A DNA stretch of 64,000 bases from JAAXHH01 sp965225915. Lineage in GTDB: Bacteria > JAAXHH01. The first letter of the stretch is position 1; each line of letters starts with the position of its first letter. A model generated the notes under the pieces. The model searched no databases, was not told the origin of the DNA, and was given only the letters and a program-made list of their open reading frames with translations. A program made the position numbers and the translations under genes. The stretch is from NCBI GenBank assembly GCA_965225915.1, contig OZ245326.1:2418001-2482000 (forward strand). The letters run 5' to 3'. This document shows, piece by piece, positions 25,035 to 34,241 of the stretch.

Positions 25035-26312
25035 TCAACCGGCCGAATCCATCCCTTCCTCCATGACCTCCACGAAGCGATGGATATCCGTAAACGTATT
25101 GTACAGCGGTACGGGCGCAACGCGTATCACGTCGGGCTCCCGCCAGTCGCATTGAATGCCGTTCTCCGTAAGGTGCCTGTATACGCTGCGCCCTTCCGGT
25201 CCCGTCCTGAGCGATAGCTGGCATCCCCGCTGCTCCGGATCCGCGGGCGAGATGATGGACAACTCATCGGAAAAGCGGGTCCTGAGCAGACTTACCAGGT
25301 ACCCGGTCAAACGTTTGCTTTTCGCACGCAGCCGGTCAATGCCCGCCTCGTCAAACAGTTCCAGCGACGCCCGCAGGGCCGCCAGCGGAAGTATGGGTGG
25401 ATTGCTGAGCTGCCATCCTTCCGCGCCCGGGATCGCCTCGAAACCGGACGGCATCCGGAACCGGGTGGACTTGTCGTGTCCCCACCATCCCGCAAAACGG
25501 GGCAGGTCGTCTCTTCGGCCATGCCTTTCGTGGACGAAGCACCCACCGACGCAACCGGGTCCGCCGTTCAGGTACTTGTAGGAACACCAGACGGCGAAGT
25601 CGACGTTCCAGTCGTGCAGACGAAGGACCAGGTTTCCCATGGCGTGGGCGAGGTCGAATCCCACGACGCACCCCCTCCGATGGCCCGCCCTGGTGATCCG
25701 TTCCATGTCGAAAGCCTGCCCGGTCAGGTAGTTCACCCCGCCCAGGAAAACCAGGGCAATGGTTTCGCCCTCCTGTTCGAGCAGATCCTCGATGTCCTCG
25801 GTACGGATGGTGTCTTCCCTTTCCCGGGGCCGTAGTTCGATCACGCTTTCGCCGGGATCATAGCCGTGCCAGGCCACCTGGGATGCAACGGCATATTGGT
25901 CGGAAGGGAAGGCCGAGCCTTCGATTAGGATCCGGTTTCTCTCCGGCGTGGGACGGTAGAACGAGACCATCATCAGGTGCAGGTTCACCGTGAGTGCGTT
26001 CATGGCCACGACTTCGACGGGCAGGGCGCCCGCGAGACGGGCCAACGGGTCCGTCAACGCTTCGTGGTAGGACATCCACGGGGTATCGCCTTCGAAATGG
26101 CCTTCGACTCCCAGCGTACGCCAGTCATCGAGTTCACGGTCCATGTAGTCCCGTGCGGACCTGGGCTGAAGACCCAGCGAATGGCCGACGAGGTAAACGG
26201 TTTCTTCTCCGCTGTCGCTCAAGGGTATGTGAAAGCGGTTTCGATAGGCCGAAAATTCGTCTTCGGCGTCCATCTCGGCGGCGTTCAATCGCAGATCGGG
26301 TCGAGTGTCCAT
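25035..26312 (-). CDS. kynU: Kynureninase
   Basis: PLP-dependent cleavage of kynurenine or 3-hydroxykynurenine to (3-hydroxy)anthranilate and alanine. 425 aa, the usual length. VGHSLGLQPRSARDYMDRELDDW lies near residue 45 (shown in part by the family pattern), GFDLAHAMGNL carries the PLP aspartate, and the Schiff-base lysine is in WCSYKYLNGGPGC. Ends 34 bp before kmo and starts 31 bp after ACMSD, so the three form one unit. Confidence 0.93.
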   Translation of the reverse strand: MDTRPDLRLNAAEMDAEDEFSAYRNRFHIPLSDSGEETVYLVGHSLGLQPRSARDYMDRELDDWRTLGVEGHFEGDTPWMSYHEALTDPLARLAGALPVEVVAMNALTVNLHLMMVSFYRPTPERNRILIEGSAFPSDQYAVASQVAWHGYDPGESVIELRPREREDTIRTEDIEDLLEQEGETIALVFLGGVNYLTGQAFDMERITRAGHRRGCVVGFDLAHAMGNLVLRLHDWNVDFAVWCSYKYLNGGPGCVGGCFVHERHGRRDDLPRFAGWWGHDKSTRFRMPSGFEAIPGAEGWQLSNPPILPLAALRASLELFDEAGIDRLRAKSKRLTGYLVSLLRTRFSDELSIISPADPEQRGCQLSLRTGPEGRSVYRHLTENGIQCDWREPDVIRVAPVPLYNTFTDIHRFVEVMEEGMDSAG

Positions 26313-26343
26313 GGTGCGAAACGGTCCCGTATCCTGTGGCGGC

Positions 26344-27453
26344 TTAACATTCAGCGGAATTGCTTCCCGCGTCTGATTTGACGCTTTCGTCCGGCGTCGC
26401 GTCGCCGGTCCCTTCGAAAAACATGTCTTCTGCCAGGTCCAGCCAATCGAGGGCGGAGCGGTACAGCAACCGGGACTTGACGTCCATGCCCAGGTGGCTC
26501 ATGGATTCGATCATCCTGCCGGGCACCGCTTCGCCCAGGGGAAAGGGGTAGTCCGATCCCAGAGCGATGTGGTCCGCGCCGATCAGGTGGATGAGGTAGT
26601 CCAGTATGCGGCTGTCGTGGACAAGGGAATCCAGGTAAAATCTACCCAGGTAGGCGCTGGGCCGCACGTCGTTGTCCACCGCGCACAGGTCGGGACGGGT
26701 CTCGAAGCCATAGTCGATTCGCCCGATGGTCGCCGGAAAGGAACCTCCGCCGTGGGCAAAGGCCACGCGCAGCGACGGCAGGCGCTCGAAAACACCCCCG
26801 AAGATCATCGAACAGATCGCCCGGGAGGTCTCGGCGGGCATGCCCACCAGCCAGGGCAGCCAGTACTTTTCCATGGTCTCCTGCCCCATGATGTCCCAGG
26901 GATGAATAAAGACTGCCGCGCCCAGTTCCGCCGCCGCTTCGAACACCGGAAACAGGTGGGGTTCGCTCAGGTTGTTCCCGTTGATGTGGGTCCCGATTTC
27001 AATGCCTGCCAGGCCCAGGTCTCGGACGCACCGCTCCATTTCCCGGATAGCCAGGTCGGGGGCCTGCATCGGTACGGTTCCCAGGCCGATGAACCGCCGG
27101 GGCCAGGCGCGGGTCACTTCGGCGATGTGGTCGTTGAGCATGCGGGACAGGTCCAGCGCATCCGCCGGCTGCGCCCAGTAGCTGAACATCACTGGGACGG
27201 TGGACAGGACCTGGACGCGCACGCCGCCGGCGTCACATTCCCCGAGACGGGTTGGCGGGTCCCAGGAGTTGGCCTGGATCTCGCGAAACTGCCTGCCGTC
27301 GATCATCATTCGCGCGCATCCCGGCCTGTAATGATCCAGTTCGACGAATCCGCCGTACCCGTACCTCCTGTGCAGATCGGGCCAGTTCTCCGGAAGGATA
27401 TGGGTATGGATGTCGATCTTGGGAATCGGATTGGGTCCGGTGTAATCGCACAT
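26344..27453 (-). CDS. nbaD: 2-amino-3-carboxymuconate-6-semialdehyde decarboxylase (ACMSD)
   Basis: Zinc amidohydrolase-fold decarboxylase, 369 aa. The HxH metal motif is IDIHTHILPE (residues 14-23). Later ligands lie in VFIHPWDIMG, VAFAHGGGS and LGSDYPFPLGE. It removes the C3 carboxylate from the 3-HAO product, which diverts flux from quinolinate/NAD synthesis to complete oxidation. An acidic tail of about 25 residues (DATPDESVKSDAGSNSAEC) extends past the usual end. First gene of the cluster. Confidence 0.92.
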   Translation of the reverse strand: MCDYTGPNPIPKIDIHTHILPENWPDLHRRYGYGGFVELDHYRPGCARMMIDGRQFREIQANSWDPPTRLGECDAGGVRVQVLSTVPVMFSYWAQPADALDLSRMLNDHIAEVTRAWPRRFIGLGTVPMQAPDLAIREMERCVRDLGLAGIEIGTHINGNNLSEPHLFPVFEAAAELGAAVFIHPWDIMGQETMEKYWLPWLVGMPAETSRAICSMIFGGVFERLPSLRVAFAHGGGSFPATIGRIDYGFETRPDLCAVDNDVRPSAYLGRFYLDSLVHDSRILDYLIHLIGADHIALGSDYPFPLGEAVPGRMIESMSHLGMDVKSRLLYRSALDWLDLAEDMFFEGTGDATPDESVKSDAGSNSAEC

Positions 27454-27557
27454 GGTATATGGAGGGGTTTAAGGATCGCGGGACGTCGAGACCGCCTTCC
27501 CGGTGTGCTCGAGACGGCGCGTTTTCGAAACCAGAAAGGATCGGTTTATGCAGAATC

Positions 27558-27587
27558 AGGATAACGGATCATGCGAGTTTTTGTCAA
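27558..27587 (-). promoter_or_regulatory. Promoter of the kynurenine cluster
   Basis: On the minus strand TTGACA (27582-27587), 18-bp spacer, TATCCT (27558-27563). It gives a leader of about 100 nt to ACMSD. No regulator gene is adjacent. Confidence 0.6.
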
Positions 27588-27694
27588 GATTATTGCAGGG
27601 CCATTCTTGACGCTGAAGACGCGTGCTTTAAGGCGCACATGACCAAACCGCCAGGCGTGTCAACACCTCGCAAAACCATGCACTGTGTCGAAGA

Positions 27695-28669
27695 TCAGTA
27701 CACCTTGTCGCGGTATGCGGCCAGATCGATCCCGGGAAAAGCGTGGGAGAGCAGGTCCAGGGTCTGTTCCGTGTAGTACCGGTGTCCGGGCTCGGGCCAG
27801 CCGAAGAGGGACCGGACGCGCGGTGTCGATTGCGTTATGAAGGGCAGCATGTATTCCCTCTCGCCGTAAATGAAGGGATTCGAGAACCGGGTCCACCGGT
27901 CCGAGTCGCTCCGGCACATGGAGAGGGTCCAGAACGCGCGTTGCTTTTTTGTGTTTTGAAAGGGCTGCGCCGAATGGAGCAGGTAGGAAGAATAAAACAG
28001 CGCGCTTCCGCGGGGACCCACAGCCGGTATCGGATCTTTCAGGCCCGCTTTGCGGATATCCCGGACTTGGCTGACGCCGGCCATGTTGTCCGTTGAGTAC
28101 CCCTCGGCAAATACATCGGCAGCCTGCGTGTGCGAACCGGGAACGAGCAGCATGGGGGCGCCTTCCTCGGTCACGTCATGAAGATACACGCCGGAGTTGA
28201 CATAGGAAAACCGGTCCGAGTCCGAGGAAGGCGGGAGGACGCAGTTGGTGTTGTGATCGATGTGATAGCCGCTCCAGGACTGGTCTGGATATCGCTTGTC
28301 CACCGGTCCAGTCCGCATGAAGAGATGGGCGTTGCAGTAACTGGCCCGGTCGCCCAGAAAACTTTCGAAGAGATCGAGATATTTGTCGTTTTCGATGAGC
28401 CGGTCGAGGGCCGGGTCGCAGACGGGAAACTGGGATCGACCAACCACCTCGTCCTGCTTGGTGGTGAATCCATCGCCCACGGAACCGATCTTGCCTTCGT
28501 TGAAGTCGTGGAGCCATGACGCGTAGGGTTTTCCGTAGAAAACGCGTTCCATGGCTGCCAGCGCGGCGTCCATTTCTTCTGCGCCGAAGACGTCGGGAAC
28601 AAGGATGTATCCGTCACGTTGAAACTGTTCCAGCATGGCTCCTCCGGGGTCGGTTTGGTTTACCGACAT
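27695..28669 (-). CDS. Phytanoyl-CoA dioxygenase (PhyH) family protein
   Basis: Fe(II)/2-oxoglutarate oxygenase fold, 324 aa from the ATG at 28669. That start overlaps the sulfatase stop codon by one base (TGATG), so the two genes are probably translationally coupled. The metal triad is visible as the HxD in GYHIDHNTN and the distal histidine in SSYLLHSAQPF, followed by an arginine (KKQRAFW) that could bind 2-oxoglutarate. Third gene after a permease and a sulfatase, so the substrate may be a desulfated or amino-acid-like compound taken up by the permease. The actual substrate is unknown. Confidence 0.85.
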   Translation of the reverse strand: MSVNQTDPGGAMLEQFQRDGYILVPDVFGAEEMDAALAAMERVFYGKPYASWLHDFNEGKIGSVGDGFTTKQDEVVGRSQFPVCDPALDRLIENDKYLDLFESFLGDRASYCNAHLFMRTGPVDKRYPDQSWSGYHIDHNTNCVLPPSSDSDRFSYVNSGVYLHDVTEEGAPMLLVPGSHTQAADVFAEGYSTDNMAGVSQVRDIRKAGLKDPIPAVGPRGSALFYSSYLLHSAQPFQNTKKQRAFWTLSMCRSDSDRWTRFSNPFIYGEREYMLPFITQSTPRVRSLFGWPEPGHRYYTEQTLDLLSHAFPGIDLAAYRDKVY

Positions 28670-30078
28670 CAGACGTTGCGTATCAGGTCGTCCCAAGGCG
28701 GCGCGATACCGTCGCGCCTGCGCCGGGATATGTTAAGGGCGGGTCCGTCGGGCCGGACGCCGTGACGTATGATCACGTCGAAATAGGGTTCCCGCGCGGT
28801 TTCCAACAGCCCGAGCAGGCGGGTCTGCATATCCGCGGCCATGACCGCGTTCGAGTGCGACAGGTCGTTCAGTTCGTAAGGATCCTCCCACAGGTCGAAG
28901 AGCAGTTCTTGGCCGGTCTCGTAGAAGGCGTACTTCCACCGGTCCGTGACGAGTCCGCGCCAGTCGGTATAGTCGAAATGAAACCGCGGGCTGCCCACCA
29001 TCTCGAGCAGGACTTCCAGGGGTCCGTCGAAGACCTCTTCCCGGCAGGCCGGCGAGAAATCGATACCCTGCATGTGCGCCGGCACGGGCACGCCCGCCAG
29101 GCCCAGCGTCGTGGGCGCCATGTCGACCAGGCTGAACAGGTCCATCCGCGTGGCCTGGGCCTGGAGGATCCCGGGACCGTGAAAGATCGCGGGTACCCTT
29201 GCGGACTCTTCGTGGGGATGCCCCTTGTCCTCGATCTGGTTGTGGCTCCCCATGAAGTCGCCGTGGTCCGAAAAGTAGACCGTAACCGTGTTGTCCCGAA
29301 ATCCTTCGGCATCCCCGATCACACTGAGCAATCTGCCGATGTTCCAGTCCAGGTTTTCGAGCATGGCATAGTACCCTGCCAGCCTCTCTCGAAGGTGAGG
29401 CTTGTCGCCGAAATTGGGCCGCGTCTTCAGGGATGCCGGATCGAACCGCATGTATGCATCCGGCGCTTCGATGGGCCAATGGGGCGGCTCCACGCTGAGG
29501 ACGAGAAAGAGCGGCCGATCCCCGTCGTAGCCCTGCAGGTAGTCGATAGCCAGGTCGGTCAACGCATCGGTCTGGTAGCCCCGCATCCGGGTCGGATCGA
29601 TGTCGTTTCCATGGTAGTAAAAGCCCTTGAACGGGGCGTTATTCATCTCGAACCCGAACCAGTCCTGGAAACCGGCCCGGTGGAACTCCGGCGTGCGCGG
29701 CGCCGCCTCCAGGTCGTAGTATCCCGGGTCGCGCAGCACCTCAGGGGGAATCTGGTCTCGGACCGTCCCGCAGTGCCACTTGCCGAAATAAGCGGTATGG
29801 TAGCCGGCTTCGCGCAGCACGGTGGCGGTGCTTGGCGCCGCGGGCTTGTACACGTCGTGAAACCCCTGCACAGGACCGGCGTGGGCATGGCGGCCCGAGA
29901 ATATGATGCCCCGGGAAGGCGTGCATACGGGACAGTTGGCGTACGCGCGCGCGAAGCCGACTCCCTCAACGGCCATGCGGTCCATGTTAGGCGTGCGCAC
30001 ATTGGGATCGCCGGCGTGGCTCATGGCCGTCCCAGCGTGCTCGTCGGACAGGATGTAGATGATGTTCGGTTGAGTCAT
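28669..30078 (-). CDS. Type I sulfatase
   Basis: Formylglycine-dependent sulfatase, 469 aa. The start at 30078 overlaps the permease stop (ATGA). The frame is open far upstream but antisense to no signal. The maturation motif is C52-T-P-S-R56 (CPVCTPSRGIIFSGRHAHAG). Metal residues include the N-terminal SDEH and FSDHGDFMGSH near residue 265. There is no signal peptide, so it acts in the cytoplasm on an imported sulfate ester. That fits its coupling to a transporter gene. An anaerobic or FGE-type maturase must be elsewhere. Confidence 0.9.
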   Translation of the reverse strand: MTQPNIIYILSDEHAGTAMSHAGDPNVRTPNMDRMAVEGVGFARAYANCPVCTPSRGIIFSGRHAHAGPVQGFHDVYKPAAPSTATVLREAGYHTAYFGKWHCGTVRDQIPPEVLRDPGYYDLEAAPRTPEFHRAGFQDWFGFEMNNAPFKGFYYHGNDIDPTRMRGYQTDALTDLAIDYLQGYDGDRPLFLVLSVEPPHWPIEAPDAYMRFDPASLKTRPNFGDKPHLRERLAGYYAMLENLDWNIGRLLSVIGDAEGFRDNTVTVYFSDHGDFMGSHNQIEDKGHPHEESARVPAIFHGPGILQAQATRMDLFSLVDMAPTTLGLAGVPVPAHMQGIDFSPACREEVFDGPLEVLLEMVGSPRFHFDYTDWRGLVTDRWKYAFYETGQELLFDLWEDPYELNDLSHSNAVMAADMQTRLLGLLETAREPYFDVIIRHGVRPDGPALNISRRRRDGIAPPWDDLIRNV

Positions 30079-31475
30079 GGCCTGTCTTTTTCTTCCGTCA
30101 GACTGGCAGTCGCCTGTTGTCTTTTCCAGTAGAAGTAGAAGGGCAGTCCCACGGCCAGGATCAGGAGTCCTAGCAGGGGTCGCGTGTAGTCGGTGATGAA
30201 GGCATTGACCAGGACACCGCCGGAAATGAGGAGGAACAGCACGGGCGTCACGGGGTATCCCCATGCGCGGTACGGACGGGGTAGATCCGGTTCCTTCATG
30301 CGTAGTATGATGAGGCCGATCACGGCCAGGGTGAGAAATACGTAGGTGTAGAACATTGCAAAACTGACAATCTGGACGAAGGTTCCGGTCAACGCGAAAA
30401 CCGACGCCCAGATCCCCTGCAGCACAATGGAAACAACGGGTGTGCGGAAGCGGGGATGTACGTACTGGCACGCCCTGAAGAAGATGCCGTGGTTGGCCAT
30501 GGCGTGGTAGACCCTGGGCGCTACCATCAACTGGGCATTGACCGTGCCGAAGGTTGTCAGCATGATCGCCGCCGAAATGACCATCGCGCCGGTAGGTCCG
30601 ACCAGGACCTGTAGGGTATCGGCGGCCACGCGGCGAGAGGTCTGGAGTTCCTCGAAGGACAGGACCGTCAGGTATACGATGTTGGCCAGGATGTAGACCG
30701 TGGCCACGATGGCGAGTCCGGTGAGTATGGACCGGGGAATACTCCGTTCCGGGTTTTTAATCTCGCTTGCTACAAAGGTGACAAAAAACCATCCATTGTA
30801 GGCGAACAGGACACCCAGTATGGCCAGGCTCAGACCTCCCATCAGGGAAGTTCCCGTCTTTTCCTGCACCAACGGCGTCCACGAGACATCCGCTCCCGAT
30901 CCGAGGGTGAACCCCAGCACGATAACGCCAAGGACGGCTCCGACCTTGATGAAGGCGAAGACGTTCTGCAGCCCTCCGCCAACCTTAACACCCAGGCAGT
31001 TGACCCCGGTCAGGAAGAGGATGCAAGCCACGGCCAACCAACGTTCGGTCCACGGGTCTTCGATCGCGAAGAGTCCGCCAGCGTACCGGGCGAAGACGGT
31101 AGCAACCGCTCCCATGGCACCGGTGATGATGATAAAGAGAAAGGCCCAGCCGAAGAGAAAGGCGATCAGGTCCGTGTTGTAAGCCCGTCTCAGGAAGGCG
31201 TAGGTGCCCCCGCTCCGCGGTATGGCTGCGCCGAGTTCGGCGTAACATAGTGCTCCAGCAAGCGTGAGGATACCACCCAAGATCCACACCAGGAGACTGA
31301 GGGATGGAGAACCGACCTGGGACGCCACCGAACTGGGCACCATGAAGATGCCCGATCCGATGATCGCCCCTATGATCAGCGCCGTACCGGTATTTTCGCT
31401 TAGCGCCCGAAGCAGTTTCGGCTGCCCGGGTGGTGACTCAAAATCATCGAACCTGGTTTCCGGGTTTAGTGACAT
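30075..31475 (-). CDS. APC-superfamily amino acid permease
   Basis: 466 aa with 12 likely TM helices. TM1 has the APC substrate motif IIGAIIGSGIFMVPS. Further blocks include GGTYAFLRRAYN and FAYNGWFFVTFVASEIKNPERSIPRSI. Start at 31475 (MSLNPETRF) is supported by AGGAG seven bases upstream. The frame is open 25 codons further. It resembles LAT/YfnA-type exchangers. First gene of an overlapping three-gene unit with the sulfatase and PhyH, so it may carry a sulfated amino-acid-like compound. The substrate is inference. Confidence 0.87.
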   Translation of the reverse strand: MSLNPETRFDDFESPPGQPKLLRALSENTGTALIIGAIIGSGIFMVPSSVASQVGSPSLSLLVWILGGILTLAGALCYAELGAAIPRSGGTYAFLRRAYNTDLIAFLFGWAFLFIIITGAMGAVATVFARYAGGLFAIEDPWTERWLAVACILFLTGVNCLGVKVGGGLQNVFAFIKVGAVLGVIVLGFTLGSGADVSWTPLVQEKTGTSLMGGLSLAILGVLFAYNGWFFVTFVASEIKNPERSIPRSILTGLAIVATVYILANIVYLTVLSFEELQTSRRVAADTLQVLVGPTGAMVISAAIMLTTFGTVNAQLMVAPRVYHAMANHGIFFRACQYVHPRFRTPVVSIVLQGIWASVFALTGTFVQIVSFAMFYTYVFLTLAVIGLIILRMKEPDLPRPYRAWGYPVTPVLFLLISGGVLVNAFITDYTRPLLGLLILAVGLPFYFYWKRQQATASLTEEKDRP

Positions 31476-31586
31476 GTCGACTCCTGTACGTATGTAGTCT
31501 GGATATACATCACGGGGTGAGCGTTGTTCACGACGGGCCGGTTGAAACAACGCATGCGATGCGATTTCGGAACGCTACACTTCGAT

Positions 31587-31637
31587 TTACGCTGAGGGAT
31601 ACCTACTTGAAAGTACAGCGTAACCATCGTTCGTCAA
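31587..31637 (-). promoter_or_regulatory. Promoter with flanking dyad operator for the permease-sulfatase-PhyH operon
   Basis: On the minus strand TTGACG (31632-31637), 16-bp spacer, TACTTT (31610-31615). A perfect 8-bp dyad, TTACGCTG (31587-31594) and CAGCGTAA (31616-31623), brackets the -10 with 21 bp between arms. This is a plausible regulator site. The rest of 31476-31712 shows nothing else. Confidence 0.5.
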
Positions 31638-31712
31638 CGGGTATCCTGACCAGTACTCGAAGTTGGACTCAAGACGGGTGGTTCCAGGTTTCTTCACGTG
31701 TCCATGACCTAC

Positions 31713-32708
31713 CTACTCGGGCGCTACGACCGGCGCGGCGGCCAGTGGCGAGGGGACGGGATCGACGCCTTGGAACAGGGTGCCGTTTTCGAACCAGGAC
31801 CGGGGGGCGGCCTGTCCCCAAAGGGTCTGCCGCCGGGTGTCCTTCAGGTCCCATTTCCGCGTGGGATGGTCCGGGTCGACGGTAACGTAATCTCCCGTAA
31901 ACAACTCGATCCGGTGGCCGTCCCGGTCGAGCAGGTACAGGAAGAAGGCGTTTGAAATGCCGTGGCGTCCCGGTCCCCGTTCAAAGGCGTCGCGGTGCTC
32001 CGAACTGGCCAGGCGGTCGCAGAAGTGGATGATATCCATGGCCGTGGGAACATAAACGCCGATGTGGTGCAGGCGCGGTCCAAGGCCGTTCGTAAAGGCG
32101 ATATCATGGACGCCGCCCCGGCGGTGCAGCCAGGTGGCCCACAGGTCCGAATCCTCGTCCTCGATGTCGGCCACGGTCACTTCCGTCGGCCGGAATCCCA
32201 GGGATTCGACGTAGAAAGCCGTCATCCCGTTGACGTCGTTTGAGAACAGGTTGAAATGGTCGATGCGCTGGATGTGAGCGCCCCGGTACCGGTGGTACTG
32301 CTGCAGCAACAGGTCACGGCGTTCCATCTCGTGGTAGAACTCCAGGGGGATGCCGAAGGGATCTTCCACGTGCAGCGTACGGCCCTGGGCGTGTCTATCG
32401 ACGAAGGCAGTCCGGCATCCGGTCGAATCGTAGAATGCCGCGGCCCGGTCCAGGTCGGAATTGCCTGCGACCTTGAAAGCGATGCGGTACACGACCGGTT
32501 CGTCGGCCCGGGTAAGGATCAGTGAATGATGGTTACGTTCTTCCATCCCACGGAGGTAGATCGTGTCGCCGAAATCATCCTCGCAAACGTACCCCAGCAG
32601 GTTTACATAGAAGTCCCTGGCGTAGTCCAGGTCCGTCACGCCCCACTCCGCGTGGCTGCTGCGGATGATGTTGAACGGCGGGGAAGGGTTCGCTACCGGA
32701 ACGGGCAC
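31713..32708 (-). CDS. hpaD: Homoprotocatechuate 2,3-dioxygenase (extradiol, VOC fold)
   Basis: Ring-cleaving Fe/Mn dioxygenase, 331 aa, two VOC domains. The metal triad lies in the second domain: RIDHFNLFS (His), RLHHIGVYVP (His) and RIELFTGDY (Glu), as in the Brevibacterium/Arthrobacter type, not the E. coli HpaD fold. It cleaves 3,4-dihydroxyphenylacetate to 5-carboxymethyl-2-hydroxymuconate semialdehyde (CHMS), which the next enzyme oxidises. Last gene of a seven-gene operon, 12 bp after hpaE. Confidence 0.9.
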   Translation of the reverse strand: MPVPVANPSPPFNIIRSSHAEWGVTDLDYARDFYVNLLGYVCEDDFGDTIYLRGMEERNHHSLILTRADEPVVYRIAFKVAGNSDLDRAAAFYDSTGCRTAFVDRHAQGRTLHVEDPFGIPLEFYHEMERRDLLLQQYHRYRGAHIQRIDHFNLFSNDVNGMTAFYVESLGFRPTEVTVADIEDEDSDLWATWLHRRGGVHDIAFTNGLGPRLHHIGVYVPTAMDIIHFCDRLASSEHRDAFERGPGRHGISNAFFLYLLDRDGHRIELFTGDYVTVDPDHPTRKWDLKDTRRQTLWGQAAPRSWFENGTLFQGVDPVPSPLAAAPVVAPE

Positions 32709-32720
32709 GGGTTCGTCCTC

Positions 32721-34241
32721 TCATTTACCCAGTTTTGGCACAGGGTGATGTTCAAGGGCGATGTCGATGTTTTTTGTTTCCATGTAGAAATCAAAGCTGT
32801 AGTCGCCCCCATCCCGGCCGATACCGCTCGACTTCATACCGCCGAAGGGCGTGGGAAGATGGCGCACGTTCTCGGAGTTCACCCAGATCATGCCGGCTTC
32901 GAGCCGCTGGGCAAAGGCGTGGGCGCGGGTGACGTCGCTCGTCCACAGGTAAGCGGCCAGGCCGTAATCGACTTCGTTGGCGACGTCCAGCGCTTCTTCT
33001 TCCGTGTCGAAGGGAATGGCGGTCAGAAAAGGACCGAACACCTCTTCCCGGGCGATGCGCATGGACCGGTCGGCGTCGCCGAAAAGCGTGGCCTCGAAGT
33101 AGTTCCCGGTCCGGGCCCCCTCCGGGCACCCGCCGCCGGCCACCAGTGTGGCGCCTTCCTCCCGCCCCGCGGACACGTAGCCCAGGACCTTCTCGAGATG
33201 CCGGGGGTGTATCATGGGGCCCAGTTCCGTAGCCGGATCGAAGGGGTTGCCCAGGCGGATACGCTTCACTCGTTCGGCGAGCCGGCCCATAAAGGATTCG
33301 TATATACCCCGTTCCACCAGCAGGCGGCTGCTCGACGTGCACCGCTCTCCGTTGAGGCTGTAGATCATGAACACCGTGGCGTCCAGGGCCCGGTCCAGGT
33401 CCGCGTCGGCGAAGACGACGACCGGGTTCTTTCCGCCGAGTTCGAAGTGCACCCGCTTGAGCGTTTCCGCGCCCTGTCGCATGATGGCGCGGCCGGTCCG
33501 CGAATCTCCCACGAAGCCGATGGCCTTGATGTCCGGGTGTTCGGTGAGGGCCCGCCCCGTGGTTTCGCCGATGCCGTTGACCACGTTGACCACGCCCGGC
33601 GGCACGCCCGCTTCGTGTACCAGTTCGGCCAAACGCATGGCCGTGACCGGGCTCCATTCCGCGGGCTTGTGCACCACTGTGCAGCCGGCCGCCAGCGCGG
33701 GCGCCATTTTCCAGGTGCTGAGCATGAAGGGGGTGTTCCAGGGCGTGATGATGCCCACCGGACCGATGGGTTGCCGAAGGGTGTAGTTCAGGTGTCCGGC
33801 TGTCGGCAGCGCAAGGCCGTCACGGGCGCATTCTGCGCGGTCCGCGAAGAACCGGAAGTTTTCAGCGGCCCGTACCGCTGCCTTGGACATGAAACGGATG
33901 GGCTGGCCCGTATCGTAGGTCTCCAGCAGGGCGATCTCCTCGCCGTTTTCCTCAATCAGGTCGGCAACCCGGTGCAGCTGCCGCTTTCTCTCGGCTCCAC
34001 CAGTATCCCGCCAGTCTTCGAAAGCGGCCACCGCCGCACTGGCCGCCGCTTCGATCTCTTCCGTTCCGCCGTTCGCGACGGTGCAAAGCACGGAATTGTC
34101 GATGGGGGTGGCATTCTCGAAGGTGTCGCCACTGGCGGAAGAGACGGACGAACCGCCGATGAGATGGCCGATGCCCTGTTCACGGAACCGGGCGATGTGG
34201 CGCTCCGCCCGCGCCTGGTTCGGATGTTCCTGGATGGTTAT
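32721..34241 (-). CDS. hpaE: CHMS dehydrogenase; apparent non-standard start codon
   Basis: NAD-dependent ALDH acting after HpaD. Catalytic residues in HFELGGKNP (Glu) and LNGERCTSSSRLL (Cys). The first standard start in frame is a GTG at 34091, which would give 456 aa and omit the conserved N-terminal strand. Upstream, the same open frame encodes HIARFREQGIGHLIGG and SGDTFENATP, which match the HpaE N-terminus. That extension has no ATG, GTG or TTG. An AAGGAG site 8 nt before an ATA codon (34241) places the start in a 4-base ATAA overlap with the hpaG stop. Read so, the protein is 506 aa. Start assignment is inferred. Confidence 0.8.
   Translation of the reverse strand: MTIQEHPNQARAERHIARFREQGIGHLIGGSSVSSASGDTFENATPIDNSVLCTVANGGTEEIEAAASAAVAAFEDWRDTGGAERKRQLHRVADLIEENGEEIALLETYDTGQPIRFMSKAAVRAAENFRFFADRAECARDGLALPTAGHLNYTLRQPIGPVGIITPWNTPFMLSTWKMAPALAAGCTVVHKPAEWSPVTAMRLAELVHEAGVPPGVVNVVNGIGETTGRALTEHPDIKAIGFVGDSRTGRAIMRQGAETLKRVHFELGGKNPVVVFADADLDRALDATVFMIYSLNGERCTSSSRLLVERGIYESFMGRLAERVKRIRLGNPFDPATELGPMIHPRHLEKVLGYVSAGREEGATLVAGGGCPEGARTGNYFEATLFGDADRSMRIAREEVFGPFLTAIPFDTEEEALDVANEVDYGLAAYLWTSDVTRAHAFAQRLEAGMIWVNSENVRHLPTPFGGMKSSGIGRDGGDYSFDFYMETKNIDIALEHHPVPKLGK

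Noticed and set aside
26494..27564. 356-codon plus-strand ORF
   Set aside because: Opposite ACMSD, which has all metal ligands; product is not protein-like.
28516..30132. 538-codon plus-strand ORF
   Set aside because: Lies entirely opposite the sulfatase, whose active site is intact; low-complexity Val/Arg/Gly product.
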